The notes below the pieces were generated by a model, which saw only the letters and a program-made list of their open reading frames with translations, had not been told where the DNA came from and did no database searches. Source: Pycnococcus provasolii (Eukaryota; Chlorophyta; Pseudoscourfieldiophyceae; Pseudoscourfieldiales; Pycnococcaceae). Taken from it: DNA of 64,000 nt. Shown here in pieces: positions 1 through 10,234 of the stretch (positions are counted from its first letter, which is position 1; each line of letters opens with the position of its first letter). Location: the NCBI GenBank assembly GCA_938743325.2, contig OW568861.1, positions 620,001 to 684,000 on the forward strand, written 5' to 3'. The position numbers and the translations under genes were made by a program.

Positions 1-257
1 TGATTTTTTGCTCCATAAGTACTATCCCCATACTCTATGGCAACGAAATCTCACGGCGCCGACAAGACAACGGGCAGACGGGGAGGGCCCAGCCAGCAAA
101 CCCCCCGGGGGTCTCCCTCCCCGAAACCCTGAGATCTTCTGGGACCCTCTCCAGCACTCTCCCTCCCTGTTGCCTGTAGGAAGTACGGGTCCCGTCGACG
201 TCGACGCGCTCAACCCCTTCACTCCACCCCTCACAATCTCGCATCAAGCGTATCATC

Positions 258-1757
258 ATGTCAGGAATGGCGACAACAACAACAATGCAAGCAGTGCAAC
301 TGTGTCTAAAAGGATCTCCATTGAGAGTGACTCACTCTGTAGTAGTTTATGGTGCGCTCTCTTTTTCGTCACACGCCGCCTTGTGCGGAAGCTGCACTTT
401 GGCTTCCCCTCCGTCCCCTCCTCCTTCCAGTGCAGCCTCCGCGCAACCATCACCACCGACTCCACAAACGATCCGAACGAATACTTTGCAGTACACACAA
501 AGAAGGGGCTTCACGTCGCTCGCTGCTAACGCACCCGACTTGAGAGGCGACTCGGCGGCGGTGTCCTCCTCCTCCTTCTCGTCTTTAAACGGCCTGTTCT
601 CGTGCCTCCCTCACCAGGCGCCGCCGCCGTGCAACTCGCAAACGCCGCTGGCAAAGCCCAACCCGCAGGCGCACGACCCGTTCGCGCTCGTGCGCGACGA
701 GATCTCAAACGTCGGCGAACGCATGCGGCGCTCGATTGTCACCGACGTACCAATGCTTGGAGACGCGGCGGACTACTTCTTCGCGAAAGGCGCGTCGGGA
801 AAGCGCGTCAGGCCTACCGTGCTCCTGCTGCTTGCGAGCGTGCTGTCCGGCTCCGAAAGACCGCCGAACGTCGCGGATGTCGACCGCGCGGCACCCGCCG
901 CGCATCTCACCGCCGTCGACGAGACGGCTGACGCGCCGTCGTACTTGCGAAGCAGGCAGCAGCGCCTCGCGGAGATCACCGAGCTGATTCACGTCGCCAG
1001 CCTGCTGCACGACGACGTCGTCGACGGCGCAGACACGCGGCGCGGCGTTGCCAGTCTGAACGCGCACGCGTCGAACAAGCTCGCGGTGCTTGCGGGAGAC
1101 TTCCTGCTCGCTCGGGCGTCCGTGCAACTGGCGAACCTGCGCGACCCCGACGTCATCGTGCTGCTGTCGACGGTGCTCGAGCACCTTGTTGCCGGCGAGG
1201 TGATGCAGCTGAACGCCGACCGCACGGAGCGCCTTTCTTACGATCACTACATGAAGAAGACATACTACAAGACGGCATCGCTGCTCGCGCACAGCTGCGA
1301 GGCGGTGGCAGTGCTCGGCGGGGCGACGGCCGAGGAAAGGCGAAGCGCGCACCTGTACGGCAAGCACCTCGGCATCGCATTCCAGCTCGTCGACGACGCA
1401 CTCGACTTCGACGTCGACAACGCCGAGCTAGGCAAGCCTGGCGGCGGCGCGGACATGGCGAATGGGCTCGTTACGCTCCCCGTGCTTTACGCGATGGAGG
1501 GAAGCGACGAATTGCGCGCGATGGCGTCGAACAAGTTCCGCGGCGACGGCGCTGTCGCGCGCGCTCTGGAGATCGTGCTCTCCGGCGATGCGGTGGAGCG
1601 CACGCGGCAGCTCGCCGCCTACCACGCGACGATGGCCCGCGACGCGTGCATGAGCCTTCCTTGCTCGCGTCGCGTTGCACAGACGGGCACGCACGCGACT
1701 CGGTGTCGCGACGCGCTCGCGGAGCTCGCGGCGCGGGTGGTGGTGCGTTCGAGTTAA
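258..1757 (+). CDS. Long-chain trans-prenyl diphosphate synthase (solanesyl diphosphate synthase type)
   Basis: The 499-residue protein carries both aspartate-rich motifs of trans-isoprenyl diphosphate synthases: DDVVD near residue 251 (in ASLLHDDVVDGADTRRG) and DDALD near residue 379 (in FQLVDDALDFD), with the substrate motif GKRVRP near 178. The residue five places before the first motif is alanine rather than a bulky aromatic, which in this family fits a long product such as the solanesyl chain of plastoquinone or ubiquinone. The first ~130 residues are Ser/Pro/Ala-rich and outside the fold, so they probably form an organelle targeting leader. The ATG at 258 is the first in frame. A desaturase follows on the same strand 263 bp downstream. 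Product length and plastid versus mitochondrial location are inferred. Confidence 0.9.
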   Translation: MSGMATTTTMQAVQLCLKGSPLRVTHSVVVYGALSFSSHAALCGSCTLASPPSPPPSSAASAQPSPPTPQTIRTNTLQYTQRRGFTSLAANAPDLRGDSAAVSSSSFSSLNGLFSCLPHQAPPPCNSQTPLAKPNPQAHDPFALVRDEISNVGERMRRSIVTDVPMLGDAADYFFAKGASGKRVRPTVLLLLASVLSGSERPPNVADVDRAAPAAHLTAVDETADAPSYLRSRQQRLAEITELIHVASLLHDDVVDGADTRRGVASLNAHASNKLAVLAGDFLLARASVQLANLRDPDVIVLLSTVLEHLVAGEVMQLNADRTERLSYDHYMKKTYYKTASLLAHSCEAVAVLGGATAEERRSAHLYGKHLGIAFQLVDDALDFDVDNAELGKPGGGADMANGLVTLPVLYAMEGSDELRAMASNKFRGDGAVARALEIVLSGDAVERTRQLAAYHATMARDACMSLPCSRRVAQTGTHATRCRDALAELAARVVVRSS

Positions 1758-2020
1758 AGCAGTTCTCCTATCGTAAGTAAATTGAGACGTGAGATTTAGA
1801 CTATGGTAGAGTCTATGGGGGAGCCCTACTTCACCCTAGCTAACCCTAGTTCGTCTGAGTTTAGATTTTTTTCTGATTTCCGGGTTTCCACCACAAGATT
1901 TCTGATTTCGCCCAGGCAATCTGAGCCCCTCGTTCTCTTTGGCCCCTGGCCCCTGGGCTCTCTCCGTGTGGGTTTTTGAGTCAATTTTTTGTGTGGTTCA
2001 CATCATCGCCTGTGTCTCCG

Positions 2021-3445
2021 ATGTCTCCGTGTTTACATAACGTTCGTGGTGTTGGTGGTGGTGTTCCTGGGTTGGGACTGGCCTCTCGTCTTAGCCGCAG
2101 TGGTGTGCGTGCGTGTCGTGGTGTGCGTGCGCGCGCCGCGTCTCTGGCGTCGCCCCCCGTGACGACGACTTCTCCTTCATCGCCGACGAACAAAGACGCG
2201 GGAAAGGTGCACCTCAAAATTGACGGCACGTGGTACGACTGCACGGGCTGGGCGAAGGCGCACCCCGGAGGACGCGCGTTCATCGAGCTGCTCGACGGAC
2301 GCGACGCGTCGGGCGTGTTCTGGGCGCTGCACGGCGGTCGCGACGTCAACGGCGAGGCGGCGGAACGTCTCGCGAAGCTCCCGAAGCTGGAGATGCCGCC
2401 GTCAGCGGCACAAGGGTCGCAGAGCTTTCAGCCGTCAGGAGAGTCCGCCGAACTCTCCTCGGCGTTCCAGGAGCTGCGCTCGTACTTCGAGACGAACGGC
2501 TTCTTCGAGCGCAATCCGTGGCAGGAAGCAATGTCGTTTGCAACCACGCTTGGTCTGTACGTCGTGGGATCGTACATGGCGTACAACCCCGCAACGTTTG
2601 CACCGCCGCTGGCTGCAGTCGTTCTCGGCGTCGCGCAGCAGCAGGGTGGGTGGCTTGGCCACGACATGATCCACGGGAAGGGGTGGTGGTGTCGCCTGAA
2701 CCGCCGCATCCCCGCCCTGCTGAACGCCTTTGACTCCGAGTGGTGGGCGACGAAGCACAGCATGCACCACTCGTTCACCAACACCGAAGGACGCGACGGC
2801 GACATCAAGCTCGAGCCACTGTATTACCTTCGACCTCCGTCGGAAAGCGGGCGAAGTGACGTCACCGGACTTCGCAGGTGGCAGCACCTGACTGGGTACC
2901 CGTTCTACGCATTCACCTACTTCCTGTGGCGATACCGCTCGATCGACTGCGCGGTTCGCCGGCGCGACTGGGGCATGCTCGCGATGTTTGCGGTCAACGC
3001 CGCCTGGCTGCACACCCTTGGTGCGCCGGTGGCGCTGAGCTCCATCGCCGTCGCCGGCTTCCTCTGCGGGGCGATCGTCACCGCCACGCACCAGGTGGAG
3101 CACATGATGTCTGCCGAGGAGCGCGCGGCGATCGAGGCGGCGGACGGCGGCGCCGACGACTTTGTCGCCGTACAATTTGCGACGACGCACGACGCGGATT
3201 GCGGTAGCGCCGCTGAGAGGTGGCTCTGGGGAGGCATGGACGTGCAGCTTGTGCACCACCTGTTCCCCACGATGCCACGCTACAGGCTGCACGAGGCTCG
3301 CGACATCACGCGTGAATGGTCGGCGGGGCAGAAAATGCCCACTCACCTTCCTAACGGAGGTGGACCTCTGACCTACAGGGCGAGCCCTCCGCTAGACTTG
3401 ATTCGGCTGAATTACGACGTTCTCGAAAAAAATGCGCGTGCATAA
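2021..3445 (+). CDS. Front-end fatty acid or sphingolipid desaturase with fused cytochrome b5 domain
   Basis: An N-terminal cytochrome b5 domain (heme motif HPGG with a second heme histidine in FWALHGG) precedes a membrane desaturase. All three histidine boxes are visible: HDMIH, HSMHH and the diagnostic QLVHH of front-end desaturases, where glutamine replaces the first histidine. Such enzymes use cytochrome b5 electrons and oxygen to insert a double bond between an existing one and the carboxyl end of an acyl chain, or into sphingoid bases. The open frame runs further upstream, but the first ATG is at 2021, giving 474 residues. The leader before the b5 domain is Arg/Ser/Val-rich and could target an organelle. 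It converges with the AnmK-like gene, 117 bp between stop codons. Regiospecificity cannot be read from sequence. Confidence 0.9.
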   Translation: MSPCLHNVRGVGGGVPGLGLASRLSRSGVRACRGVRARAASLASPPVTTTSPSSPTNKDAGKVHLKIDGTWYDCTGWAKAHPGGRAFIELLDGRDASGVFWALHGGRDVNGEAAERLAKLPKLEMPPSAAQGSQSFQPSGESAELSSAFQELRSYFETNGFFERNPWQEAMSFATTLGLYVVGSYMAYNPATFAPPLAAVVLGVAQQQGGWLGHDMIHGKGWWCRLNRRIPALLNAFDSEWWATKHSMHHSFTNTEGRDGDIKLEPLYYLRPPSESGRSDVTGLRRWQHLTGYPFYAFTYFLWRYRSIDCAVRRRDWGMLAMFAVNAAWLHTLGAPVALSSIAVAGFLCGAIVTATHQVEHMMSAEERAAIEAADGGADDFVAVQFATTHDADCGSAAERWLWGGMDVQLVHHLFPTMPRYRLHEARDITREWSAGQKMPTHLPNGGGPLTYRASPPLDLIRLNYDVLEKNARA

Positions 3446-3562
3446 ATTTATAAATTTAAGATCGCTCATTTCTTATTTCAGTAATGGAACTGGGTTTTAC
3501 TTCGTCTTGCAATCATGTACTTTACACACAACTGTACACAAAATACACACAATGAAAATCAT

Positions 3563-4666
3563 CTACACACCCCACAGCGCTCCGCCGATGGATGCACGAC
3601 ATGCGCCTGTGGCTTTGATGTCAGCATTCGGCTCGCCTCTCATGCGCAGCACACCCAGGTAGGCGAAACAAACAGCTTCCTTCCCTTCTACGACAGCGTT
3701 ATCCTCCGGCACGACAAATTCAACGGACCTTGCTCTTCCGTGCTCACTCATTCTCGACAGCAGAAAGTCGTTGTACGCACCGCCTCCCGTGACAAGCACG
3801 GTGGTGTTTGGCGGGCAATCGCGCGAGACGACGTCGGAAATGTACGCGACGGACGTTGCAAGGAGATCGCGCGTTGTGGAAGAAGCGGCAGCGTTGTCAA
3901 AGAGTTGCCAGACGTGCTGTTCCGCCCACTCACGGCTTAGGCTAGACTTTCGACTCGGTGGTGCTTTGTGGTGCGGGATTGCCTGAAGCGCGTCGAGAAG
4001 GCTTTGATTGATGACACCCTGTTTCGCCAGTGCGCCACGGTCGTCGTAGTCGAGACCTTCGCGCTGCGCGAGTCGATTCAACAGTGTATTGCACGGTGCT
4101 ATGTCCCAGCTAGCACCCGTGGCAGCGTCTCTCACGTTTGCGAATCCGCCGAGGTTGAGCGTCGCACCGTATTGTGCAAAGAGGTGAGCGTCAGCGACTG
4201 GAACAAGTGGTGCACCTTGTCCTCCCAACGCGACGTCAAGTGATCGGAAGTCGCACACGACTGGCCTCTCGAGTCGCGCGTGAAGCACGGCGCCGCTTCC
4301 CAGCTGAACGGTGTACGTCGGTGGACTGTGCAGCACAGTGTGCCCGTGTGAAGCGATGACCGCGACGTCGTCGAGGTGCTTTCCACAAACCTGCTTGACG
4401 ACTTCTGCCGCGAACTCCGCCCACGCGCGGTCCAAGACGAAAAACTGCTCGAGAGAGAGCAGGTGAGCCCTTTCTAGTTGATTTTGGAGCGTGGGTGGAT
4501 ATTTCCGTGATTCGAAGTTCACGATGCGGAACGTTGGCGACGGTGATGACGACGTTCCAGGAAGCTGGAACGACACCAAAACGACGTCCAATCCGTCCAG
4601 CGACGTTCCGGACATAAGACCAACGGCGAGCATATTTGTTGGGGTAGGGGTATCCATATGCTCCAT
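3563..4666 (-). CDS. anmK: Anhydro-N-acetylmuramic acid kinase-like protein (AnmK family)
   Basis: The 367-residue protein matches bacterial AnmK in length and key segments: the N-terminal phosphate loop GLMSGTSLDGLDVV, IASHGHTV, the central DDRGALAKQG block, the adenine-side VTGGGAYNDFLLSRM and a C-terminal EGKEAVCFAYLG. In bacteria AnmK cleaves and phosphorylates 1,6-anhydro-MurNAc during peptidoglycan recycling. Here it is a nuclear gene of a photosynthetic eukaryote, without an obvious targeting leader (two Met codons, MEHM, open the frame). It may act on plastid-derived or ingested peptidoglycan, or on another anhydro-sugar such as levoglucosan, whose kinase is related. Its stop faces the desaturase stop. 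A TTACA (TGTAA on the coding strand) lies just past the stop at 3522. Confidence 0.9.
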   Translation of the reverse strand: MEHMDTPTPTNMLAVGLMSGTSLDGLDVVLVSFQLPGTSSSPSPTFRIVNFESRKYPPTLQNQLERAHLLSLEQFFVLDRAWAEFAAEVVKQVCGKHLDDVAVIASHGHTVLHSPPTYTVQLGSGAVLHARLERPVVCDFRSLDVALGGQGAPLVPVADAHLFAQYGATLNLGGFANVRDAATGASWDIAPCNTLLNRLAQREGLDYDDRGALAKQGVINQSLLDALQAIPHHKAPPSRKSSLSREWAEQHVWQLFDNAAASSTTRDLLATSVAYISDVVSRDCPPNTTVLVTGGGAYNDFLLSRMSEHGRARSVEFVVPEDNAVVEGKEAVCFAYLGVLRMRGEPNADIKATGACRASIGGALWGV

Positions 4667-6294
4667 ATGCTGGTCTCACGTCTGCGAGTCTGCGGCCGGC
4701 CGCCTTGCCTTATCTTATCATAAGACAAGCGAGGCGTAGTGATGGCGTGCAATCCGTTGTGGTTTTTGACGATGATGTCGTTGACTTCTGCCCACCGATG
4801 AGCTGGCACCTGGCTGGTAACCCCCAGCCGGGCTTCGATCGGCTTGCTTGATTGTTGCTTGATTGTTGTCCCTTCGTGAGTTCGTGGCCCTTTCAAATCC
4901 ACTTGACGTCGATTTTGTTGGACACCTTGCTATCGTAGGAAAACTCTGCTTCCCTTTCTTTCATCTCCCAAACACGCCACACCCTTCTCCACACCACACC
5001 ACCACACCCGTATCCCGTACAATTCAACAATTCACATGCGCGGGGACCAAGCAGCCAAGCGACAAGCGTGGGGTGGCAAGGTAAAGTTTAGGAAGGAAGA
5101 GGCGGAAGAGGTTGCAAAGCAGGCCTGAGAATAAAATGTTCTCGGCAAGTCCGCAGCCTGCTTTGCAGCGGAGACGAAATAAATGGGAAAGCTCCTCCTG
5201 AGGTGAAAACCCTCCTGAGGCCTGAGGTGAGGCTCCCCCTCCACGAGACACAGCGTGACTGAAGTCTGAACCAAAAGAGAGTTCTGTCTGACTTGAGAAT
5301 TCTGTCTGAGACTGAGACTGAGAGGAGAGGAGAGGAGAGGAGAAGACAGCCTGATGAGAAGAGGGGAAAGAAAGAGGCCTGAAAAAAAACAAGAAAAGAA
5401 AAGAGAATTGCCAAGAGGGTTAGAGGGAGGTGTTAGAGGGGCGCCTTGGGCACGTGGGCACGGCCTTGGTGGGATCCCCAGGCTAAATCCCGGAAAGAAA
5501 CACGGAAAGAAACACGGAAAGAGAAGCGGGAAAGAAAGAGAAGCCTCGTGAAGCCTGTACAGTAAAGGGTACTCGGAACGGGGATCCCGGGGGATCCCGG
5601 GGCCGGAACGGAACAACTTGGGACCCCCCTCTTCCTCTTCCCCCCCCCCTTCCCCCCTCCTTTGGTGCCCCTCGTCTTTGCGCGCGCAAGCCCCTGGTTC
5701 CTCCCCACGCAGCCCAGTAAGGACTACTCTGCAGCCCTCCCAGAGCTAGGGTCTGCATTGCCGGCATCATCAGCAACAACAACAACACCAGTTTGTGCAG
5801 TTTGTGCAGTTTGCTGTTGTACTGTATTAGTAGCATTCACGCGTGTCTTCGTGTGTTTCGCAGCATTGTTGCTGCCTGCCGTATTTTGTGTTTTAGCTTT
5901 GTTGTATTGTGCCTCGTGAAGGATACTGTAGATATTTGCTCGTTGGTTGGTGGTGTGTATCTAGGCTAGAGTCTAGGACCTGTATCTATGGTACGTGTGT
6001 TGTGTGTTCTTCACCAATGTCATCATTGGTGGGTTAGGTTATATATGTTGTGTTTGCTGGGACCCGGGTGTGTGTGTGTTTTCGGGGCGTGTTGTACTCG
6101 TTTTCCCGGTGATGATGACCAGTGCGTCATCGAAAACGACGCGGATGGCGGAAGGAAGGAATGGCGCAGGGGAAGGAAGAGCCGCTTTCAGCCTTCAGGT
6201 TTTATTTGTTTCCTGACCGCATACATAAAAAACTCATATGACTCACGCGCAATCACACTTCACACACTCTTTCTACTTCTTCTCGACGTACTAG
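4667..6294. other. Long spacer with purine-rich block; possible 5' exon of the E2F gene near its end
   Basis: I see no convincing gene in this 1.6-kb stretch. From about 5085 to 5560 the + strand is almost entirely G and A, including a GAGAG microsatellite at 5320-5342 and reiterated cggaaagaaaca units at 5491-5530; the apparent minus-strand reading frames there are Phe/Leu/Ser/Pro low-complexity shadows. A pyrimidine run follows at 5625-5665. At 6112-6198 a short ATG frame ends at a GT and would rejoin the E2F frame at 6295 if a 96-bp intron with a pyrimidine-rich 3' end were removed. That exon is only a candidate, because its donor (gttttat) is weak. Confidence 0.5.
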
Positions 6295-7806
6295 TTCTCG
6301 TCGACGCGCGCGCTCTTTCCGGTGGGAAACGGAACCACCACGACAACCACAACCGCGCCCGCAGAAGCAGCTGGCGCGACAGCAAAGGGGGCGGCGCCAC
6401 CACCACCACCACCTGTTGGTGCGCCACCGCCGCCACCACCTCCGCAGAAGTACCACACATTCGAAAAGCACGACCCAAACTACAACGGGGGGGTGGGACT
6501 ACCACCACCGCCACCGCCGCCGCCGAAGCACGGCGTCAACAGAAACGACTCGCTGGACGTGCGCATGCCGCTCGCCGAGGGAACGCCGAAGCGGCCAATG
6601 GGTGCGGCGAACAGCCAGGGGCAGGACACAAACGCAACCACCAACACGCCTATGCGAACACCCATGTCCATATCCGGGCAGCAGCAGCAGCCCAAAACGC
6701 CGGGTGGTACCACGGGAACCACGACGACGCCAGGGGCGCGGTCTACACCAGGCACGACGAGCAGGTACGACTGCAGCCTGGGCCTTCTCACGCGCAGATT
6801 CCTCGACCTCGTTGACGGCGCGCCAGGTGGCATACTCGATCTGAACACCGCCGCGAAGGACCTCGGCGTGCAGAAGAGGCGCATCTACGACATCACCAAC
6901 GTGCTCGAGGGCATTGGGCTTATCGAGAAGAAGAGCAAAAACAATATCCAGTGGAAGGGTCTTGCGCACGGCGGCATCGGGCTAAGCCGGGCAGCCTCCA
7001 CGGGAGGTAGCGGTGGCGTGGAGCACGACGAACTCTTCGCCGAAGTGGAGCGGCTACACGAGGAGGAGCGGCAGCTCACGGAGTCAATCGAGAGCGTGCG
7101 CGCGTCGCTGCAGGGCCTGGCCACCGACGCGGATGCGAAGTCGAAGCTGTACGTATCCGCGGAGGCGATTCAGTCCATCCCGGAGCTCGCGAATGACACG
7201 CTCATTGCGGTGAGGGCACCGCAGGGAACAACACTCGAGGTGTTTGACCCGGACGAGGCTGCGGATCATCCGCTGCGTCGCTACCAGATGCTCCTCAAGA
7301 GCTACTCTGGTCCCATCGACATCATACTTGTTAGCAACGCCGAGTCGGCGTCCGAAGGTGGCATGGGCACAGCAGCTGCCGCCATGGCACCGTCCGCCGC
7401 GGCGGTGGGTGGTCCGGTGCCATCCCCGGCTGTCGAGCCGAGCCTTGACGGCCGAGGTTTGGATGCGAAGGTTATGAACGCGCTGAGCTCCGCAGGCTTG
7501 CGCAACAGTGGCGTATACAACACCCCACCTCGGCATGGAGGAGGGCTGCCCGGCGCACCAATGCCCGGTGCTGGACCCAGCGATGCCGCTGCCGCGGCAG
7601 GCGGCGCGTTTCACTTGCGCCCGCCTGACGATGACCTCGAATACTTGTTTTTGGATCCTCTACCGAGCACTACACTAGGCCCCGGTGTACACGGCCTTGC
7701 TGGTGTTGGCGATTACGGCAGCTTTGGCGCGATCGACCAGCTGGATATGGCGGCAGTGAGCGACGTGTTCCCGGCTGACGAGGATTCAGGCAAGCTGATT
7801 CTGTAA
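6295..7806 (+). CDS. E2F-family transcription factor (5' end uncertain)
   Basis: The E2F/DP winged-helix DNA-binding domain is unmistakable, with [19 protein letters not shown] and KNNIQWKG around 6876-6957. A leucine-zipper-like dimerisation stretch ([15 protein letters not shown]...) and a marked-box-like segment ([19 protein letters not shown]) follow, so this looks like a true E2F rather than a DP or an atypical two-domain E2F. An acidic C-terminal [12 protein letters not shown] may correspond to the retinoblastoma-binding transactivation peptide. The N-terminal part is polyproline- and polythreonine-rich. The frame is open from 6295 with no ATG until 6565, so either translation begins at 6565 or an upstream exon (candidate 6112-6198) is spliced on. 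The expected role is control of S-phase genes. Confidence 0.85.
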   Translation, partial: FSSTRALFPVGNGTTTTTTTAPAEAAGATAKGAAPPPPPPVGAPPPPPPPQKYHTFEKHDPNYNGGVGLPPPPPPPPKHGVNRNDSLDVRMPLAEGTPKRPMGAANSQGQDTNATTNTPMRTPMSISGQQQQPKTPGGTTGTTTTPGARSTPGTTSRYDCSLGLLTRRFLDLVDGAPGGILDLNTAAKDLGVQKRRIYDITNVLEGIGLIEKKSKNNIQWKGLAHGGIGLSRAASTGGSGGVEHDELFAEVERLHEEERQLTESIESVRASLQGLATDADAKSKLYVSAEAIQSIPELANDTLIAVRAPQGTTLEVFDPDEAADHPLRRYQMLLKSYSGPIDIILVSNAESASEGGMGTAAAAMAPSAAAVGGPVPSPAVEPSLDGRGLDAKVMNALSSAGLRNSGVYNTPPRHGGGLPGAPMPGAGPSDAAAAAGGAFHLRPPDDDLEYLFLDPLPSTTLGPGVHGLAGVGDYGSFGAIDQLDMAAVSDVFPADEDSGKLIL

Positions 7807-7954
7807 CAAGAATCAGTTTTCTTCCCTCTCACACTCAAAAAACTATGTCTGTGGACGCCATCTCGACGTCGCGTGTGGTGAAATGGGGGTTTGGTTTCGT
7901 GAATTCCCCCACCAGTTCCAACTCTAAGGTTACGTAGCATTTCGGGCCCCCCTC

Positions 7955-10132
7955 ATGTCGCCGTACTCGTCGTGCACGGTGCTGTTCGCGTCCGAAACGG
8001 GCAACGCGCGCGAGTGCGCGTTCGTACTGTCCCGCACGCTCTCACACTCTTTGGCATGCGGTGTGGCTCCATACGCGCTATCTGACGACGCTTTCACCCT
8101 GTCCTCGTTAGGCCTGGCATCGGCGGGAGGTCAACGTAGGAGCCTCGTAATCCTGTGCGTGTCGACGTGCGGCCAAGGCGAAATTCCGCGGCACGCGCGC
8201 GCGTTCTGGACGCGACTGCTGCACAAGGCGTGGACGATGGGCGAGGCTTGTGCAACGGTCGACATGGCGGTTTTCGGTCTCGGGGATTCCAGCTATCCTG
8301 GGTTCAATGTCGCGGCAAAGAAGATGCGAAGGAGATTGCTGCAGCTCGGCGCGAAGGAGATCACGCCACCCGTCATGGCAGACGAACGTGCTGTGGGAGG
8401 GTTCGAGTCGGCGCTCGTAGATACATTTTTGCCAGCCCTGATCGATGTACTGAAACCCAGCAGCAGCAGCACTGCCGCCACCACCGCCGACGACGGCAAA
8501 CTGGTCAATCTGGGCGCGCTGCCGTATCAGCTCGAGCCGTGCCCAGGCAACGACGACGATGTCGTCATGAATGACGATGATCTCACAACTGCGGAAGCCC
8601 AGATGGAGGCACGACGCGCTGCTTACCTCGTCGAACTTGCCGAGAGAGCTTGCGTGGGAATGGAGGCGCCGGTGCCCCCACGCGGCTTCGTGAAAACCAA
8701 CCAAGATGGAGCACAGGAGCCAAGCGCTTTCGACCCACGCGTGGCAACGCTCGTTGCGTGTGCACCTCTGACTGCAGATGGATACGACCGTCCAGTTCTC
8801 TCAGTGAGCTTGTCGACCACAGCCGAGACGTCGGGCGAAGCTGCCGCGTCGGTCGAACTGCATCGCAGCAACTCCATGGCGGCGGCTTGCCTAGCAGCCC
8901 GAGCAGCCGCAAATGTGCCGCTTACATTTGAGGCTGGGGATTCCATCGCGATTGTTCCCACGCAGCCAGATGGCGCAGCACGTCGTTTTCTCGCCGCGCT
9001 TCAGGTGAGTCCGCACCTTCGCGTGCGCGTTGTGCCGACAGCGTTGGACGTCGGCAACGATGGCGCCGCCGCCGATGCGTGTGCCGCACCCGTTCGTGCG
9101 ATAGATCTCATCAATGGCGCGGTTGATTGCCACGGAGGCGAACCGCGACGCGCTTGGTACGAAGCGTTGCTCGAGGCGGGAACGCGGGCCAAGGTGGCTG
9201 GCGCGGAGGATGAAAGCCTTGAGCGGGAGCTTGACACTCTGCGGCACTTCCTGAGTCGCGAGGGCGTTTCGGCTCGCCGCGAGTATGGATCAGACGAGGG
9301 TCGAACGTGCGTGGAGGTGCTGGAGGAATTTAAGGCGTGCGCACGAAACCTTTCGCTCGACCGTGCCGTTGCGTGTGCACCGAGGCTTCGCCCTCGGCTC
9401 TTCTCTGCTGCTTCTGCTCCAGATCTCGCATCCGGCCGCGTCGAGCTGTGCGTGGCAATTCACACGTGGGGCACACCATTCGGACGCAAGCGCACAGGAC
9501 TGTGCTCGCGCTACATCTCCCATGCCACAATCGGATCTAAGGTGCTGTGCTGGCGCGAATGTGGCGATCTCGTGCTGCCCGAAATGAATTCGGCATCGTC
9601 TCCACCTCCGCCTCCCGTCGTGCTCGTTGGTCCAGGAACCGGCGTCGCGCCTTTCCGCGCGATGGTCCAGTCACGCCTCGCACGCGCGGCATCACCGTCG
9701 TCTGACATGGTGGCATCCGCGCCGGGAGGCTCGAGCCGATGCGTAGTGTTCCTCGGAAATCGACACGTCACCAAGGACTTCCTGTACGGCGACGAGTGGA
9801 TCGCGCTCGCTCGAAGTGGAAGGGCAGACGTGCATGCTTGCTTCAGCCGATCACCGTGTGCGCCAGGCGAGGCTTCTGCATTCCTTGGAGGGAGCATTGC
9901 TCGGCGATGCAACACGGCGCTGCGTGACCAAGGTGCCCTGGTGTGGGATGCCCTCTCCACGCACCTAGGATCCTGCTTCGTTTGTGGCAGCGCTAGCACG
10001 GGAATGACAAGGGACGTTGGAGAGGCGCTCGTTCGCGTCGCCATGGAGCATGGCGGAATGAGCGACGAGGAGGCTCGCAAGTGGCTTAGGAGTCTCGAGC
10101 TGGCGAGGCGATTTGTTGTGGAAGCTTATTAG
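7955..10132 (+). CDS. NADPH-dependent diflavin oxidoreductase (Tah18/NDOR1/ATR3 type)
   Basis: The 725-residue protein has the diflavin layout: an N-terminal FMN-binding flavodoxin domain (FASETGNA, then FGLGDSSYPGFNVAAKKM), a central FAD-binding region with RPRLFSAAS, and a C-terminal NADPH domain with GPGTGVAPFRAM and FLGNRHVTKDFLYGDEW. It has no N-terminal membrane anchor, unlike cytochrome P450 reductase, which points to the Tah18/NDOR1 branch. That branch passes electrons from NADPH to the Dre2/anamorsin Fe-S protein in cytosolic iron-sulfur assembly. The C-terminus ends in an aromatic residue (VVEAY), the position that stacks on FAD in this family. Inserts of acidic and Thr-rich sequence lie between the FMN and FAD domains. 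A TGTAA follows the stop at 10138. Confidence 0.9.
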   Translation: MSPYSSCTVLFASETGNARECAFVLSRTLSHSLACGVAPYALSDDAFTLSSLGLASAGGQRRSLVILCVSTCGQGEIPRHARAFWTRLLHKAWTMGEACATVDMAVFGLGDSSYPGFNVAAKKMRRRLLQLGAKEITPPVMADERAVGGFESALVDTFLPALIDVLKPSSSSTAATTADDGKLVNLGALPYQLEPCPGNDDDVVMNDDDLTTAEAQMEARRAAYLVELAERACVGMEAPVPPRGFVKTNQDGAQEPSAFDPRVATLVACAPLTADGYDRPVLSVSLSTTAETSGEAAASVELHRSNSMAAACLAARAAANVPLTFEAGDSIAIVPTQPDGAARRFLAALQVSPHLRVRVVPTALDVGNDGAAADACAAPVRAIDLINGAVDCHGGEPRRAWYEALLEAGTRAKVAGAEDESLERELDTLRHFLSREGVSARREYGSDEGRTCVEVLEEFKACARNLSLDRAVACAPRLRPRLFSAASAPDLASGRVELCVAIHTWGTPFGRKRTGLCSRYISHATIGSKVLCWRECGDLVLPEMNSASSPPPPPVVLVGPGTGVAPFRAMVQSRLARAASPSSDMVASAPGGSSRCVVFLGNRHVTKDFLYGDEWIALARSGRADVHACFSRSPCAPGEASAFLGGSIARRCNTALRDQGALVWDALSTHLGSCFVCGSASTGMTRDVGEALVRVAMEHGGMSDEEARKWLRSLELARRFVVEAY

Positions 10133-10234
10133 AGATTTGTAAATGAATGTTGTCTGTATTTCTCTGTATTTATTACCTGGACAAAGTGACTCACGTTCCA
10201 TTACTGAATGAGCGAATTTAGTTTGGTACCGCTT

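Noticed and set aside
8-529. 173-codon frame at the window start
   Set aside because: Overlaps the start of the prenyl synthase in another frame, with low-complexity composition; it looks like 5' flank of the real gene.
705-1367. 220-codon open frame antisense to the prenyl diphosphate synthase
   Set aside because: GC-rich third positions leave antisense frames open; no ATG context or recognisable domain, and the sense strand holds complete catalytic motifs.
2435-3346. 303-codon frame antisense to the desaturase
   Set aside because: It mirrors the desaturase codons, has Arg/Val/His composition typical of antisense frames, and has no domain.
5032-5616. 194-codon minus-strand frame rich in Phe/Leu/Ser/Pro
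   Set aside because: It is the direct translation of the purine-rich tract's complement, not a membrane protein with distinct segments.
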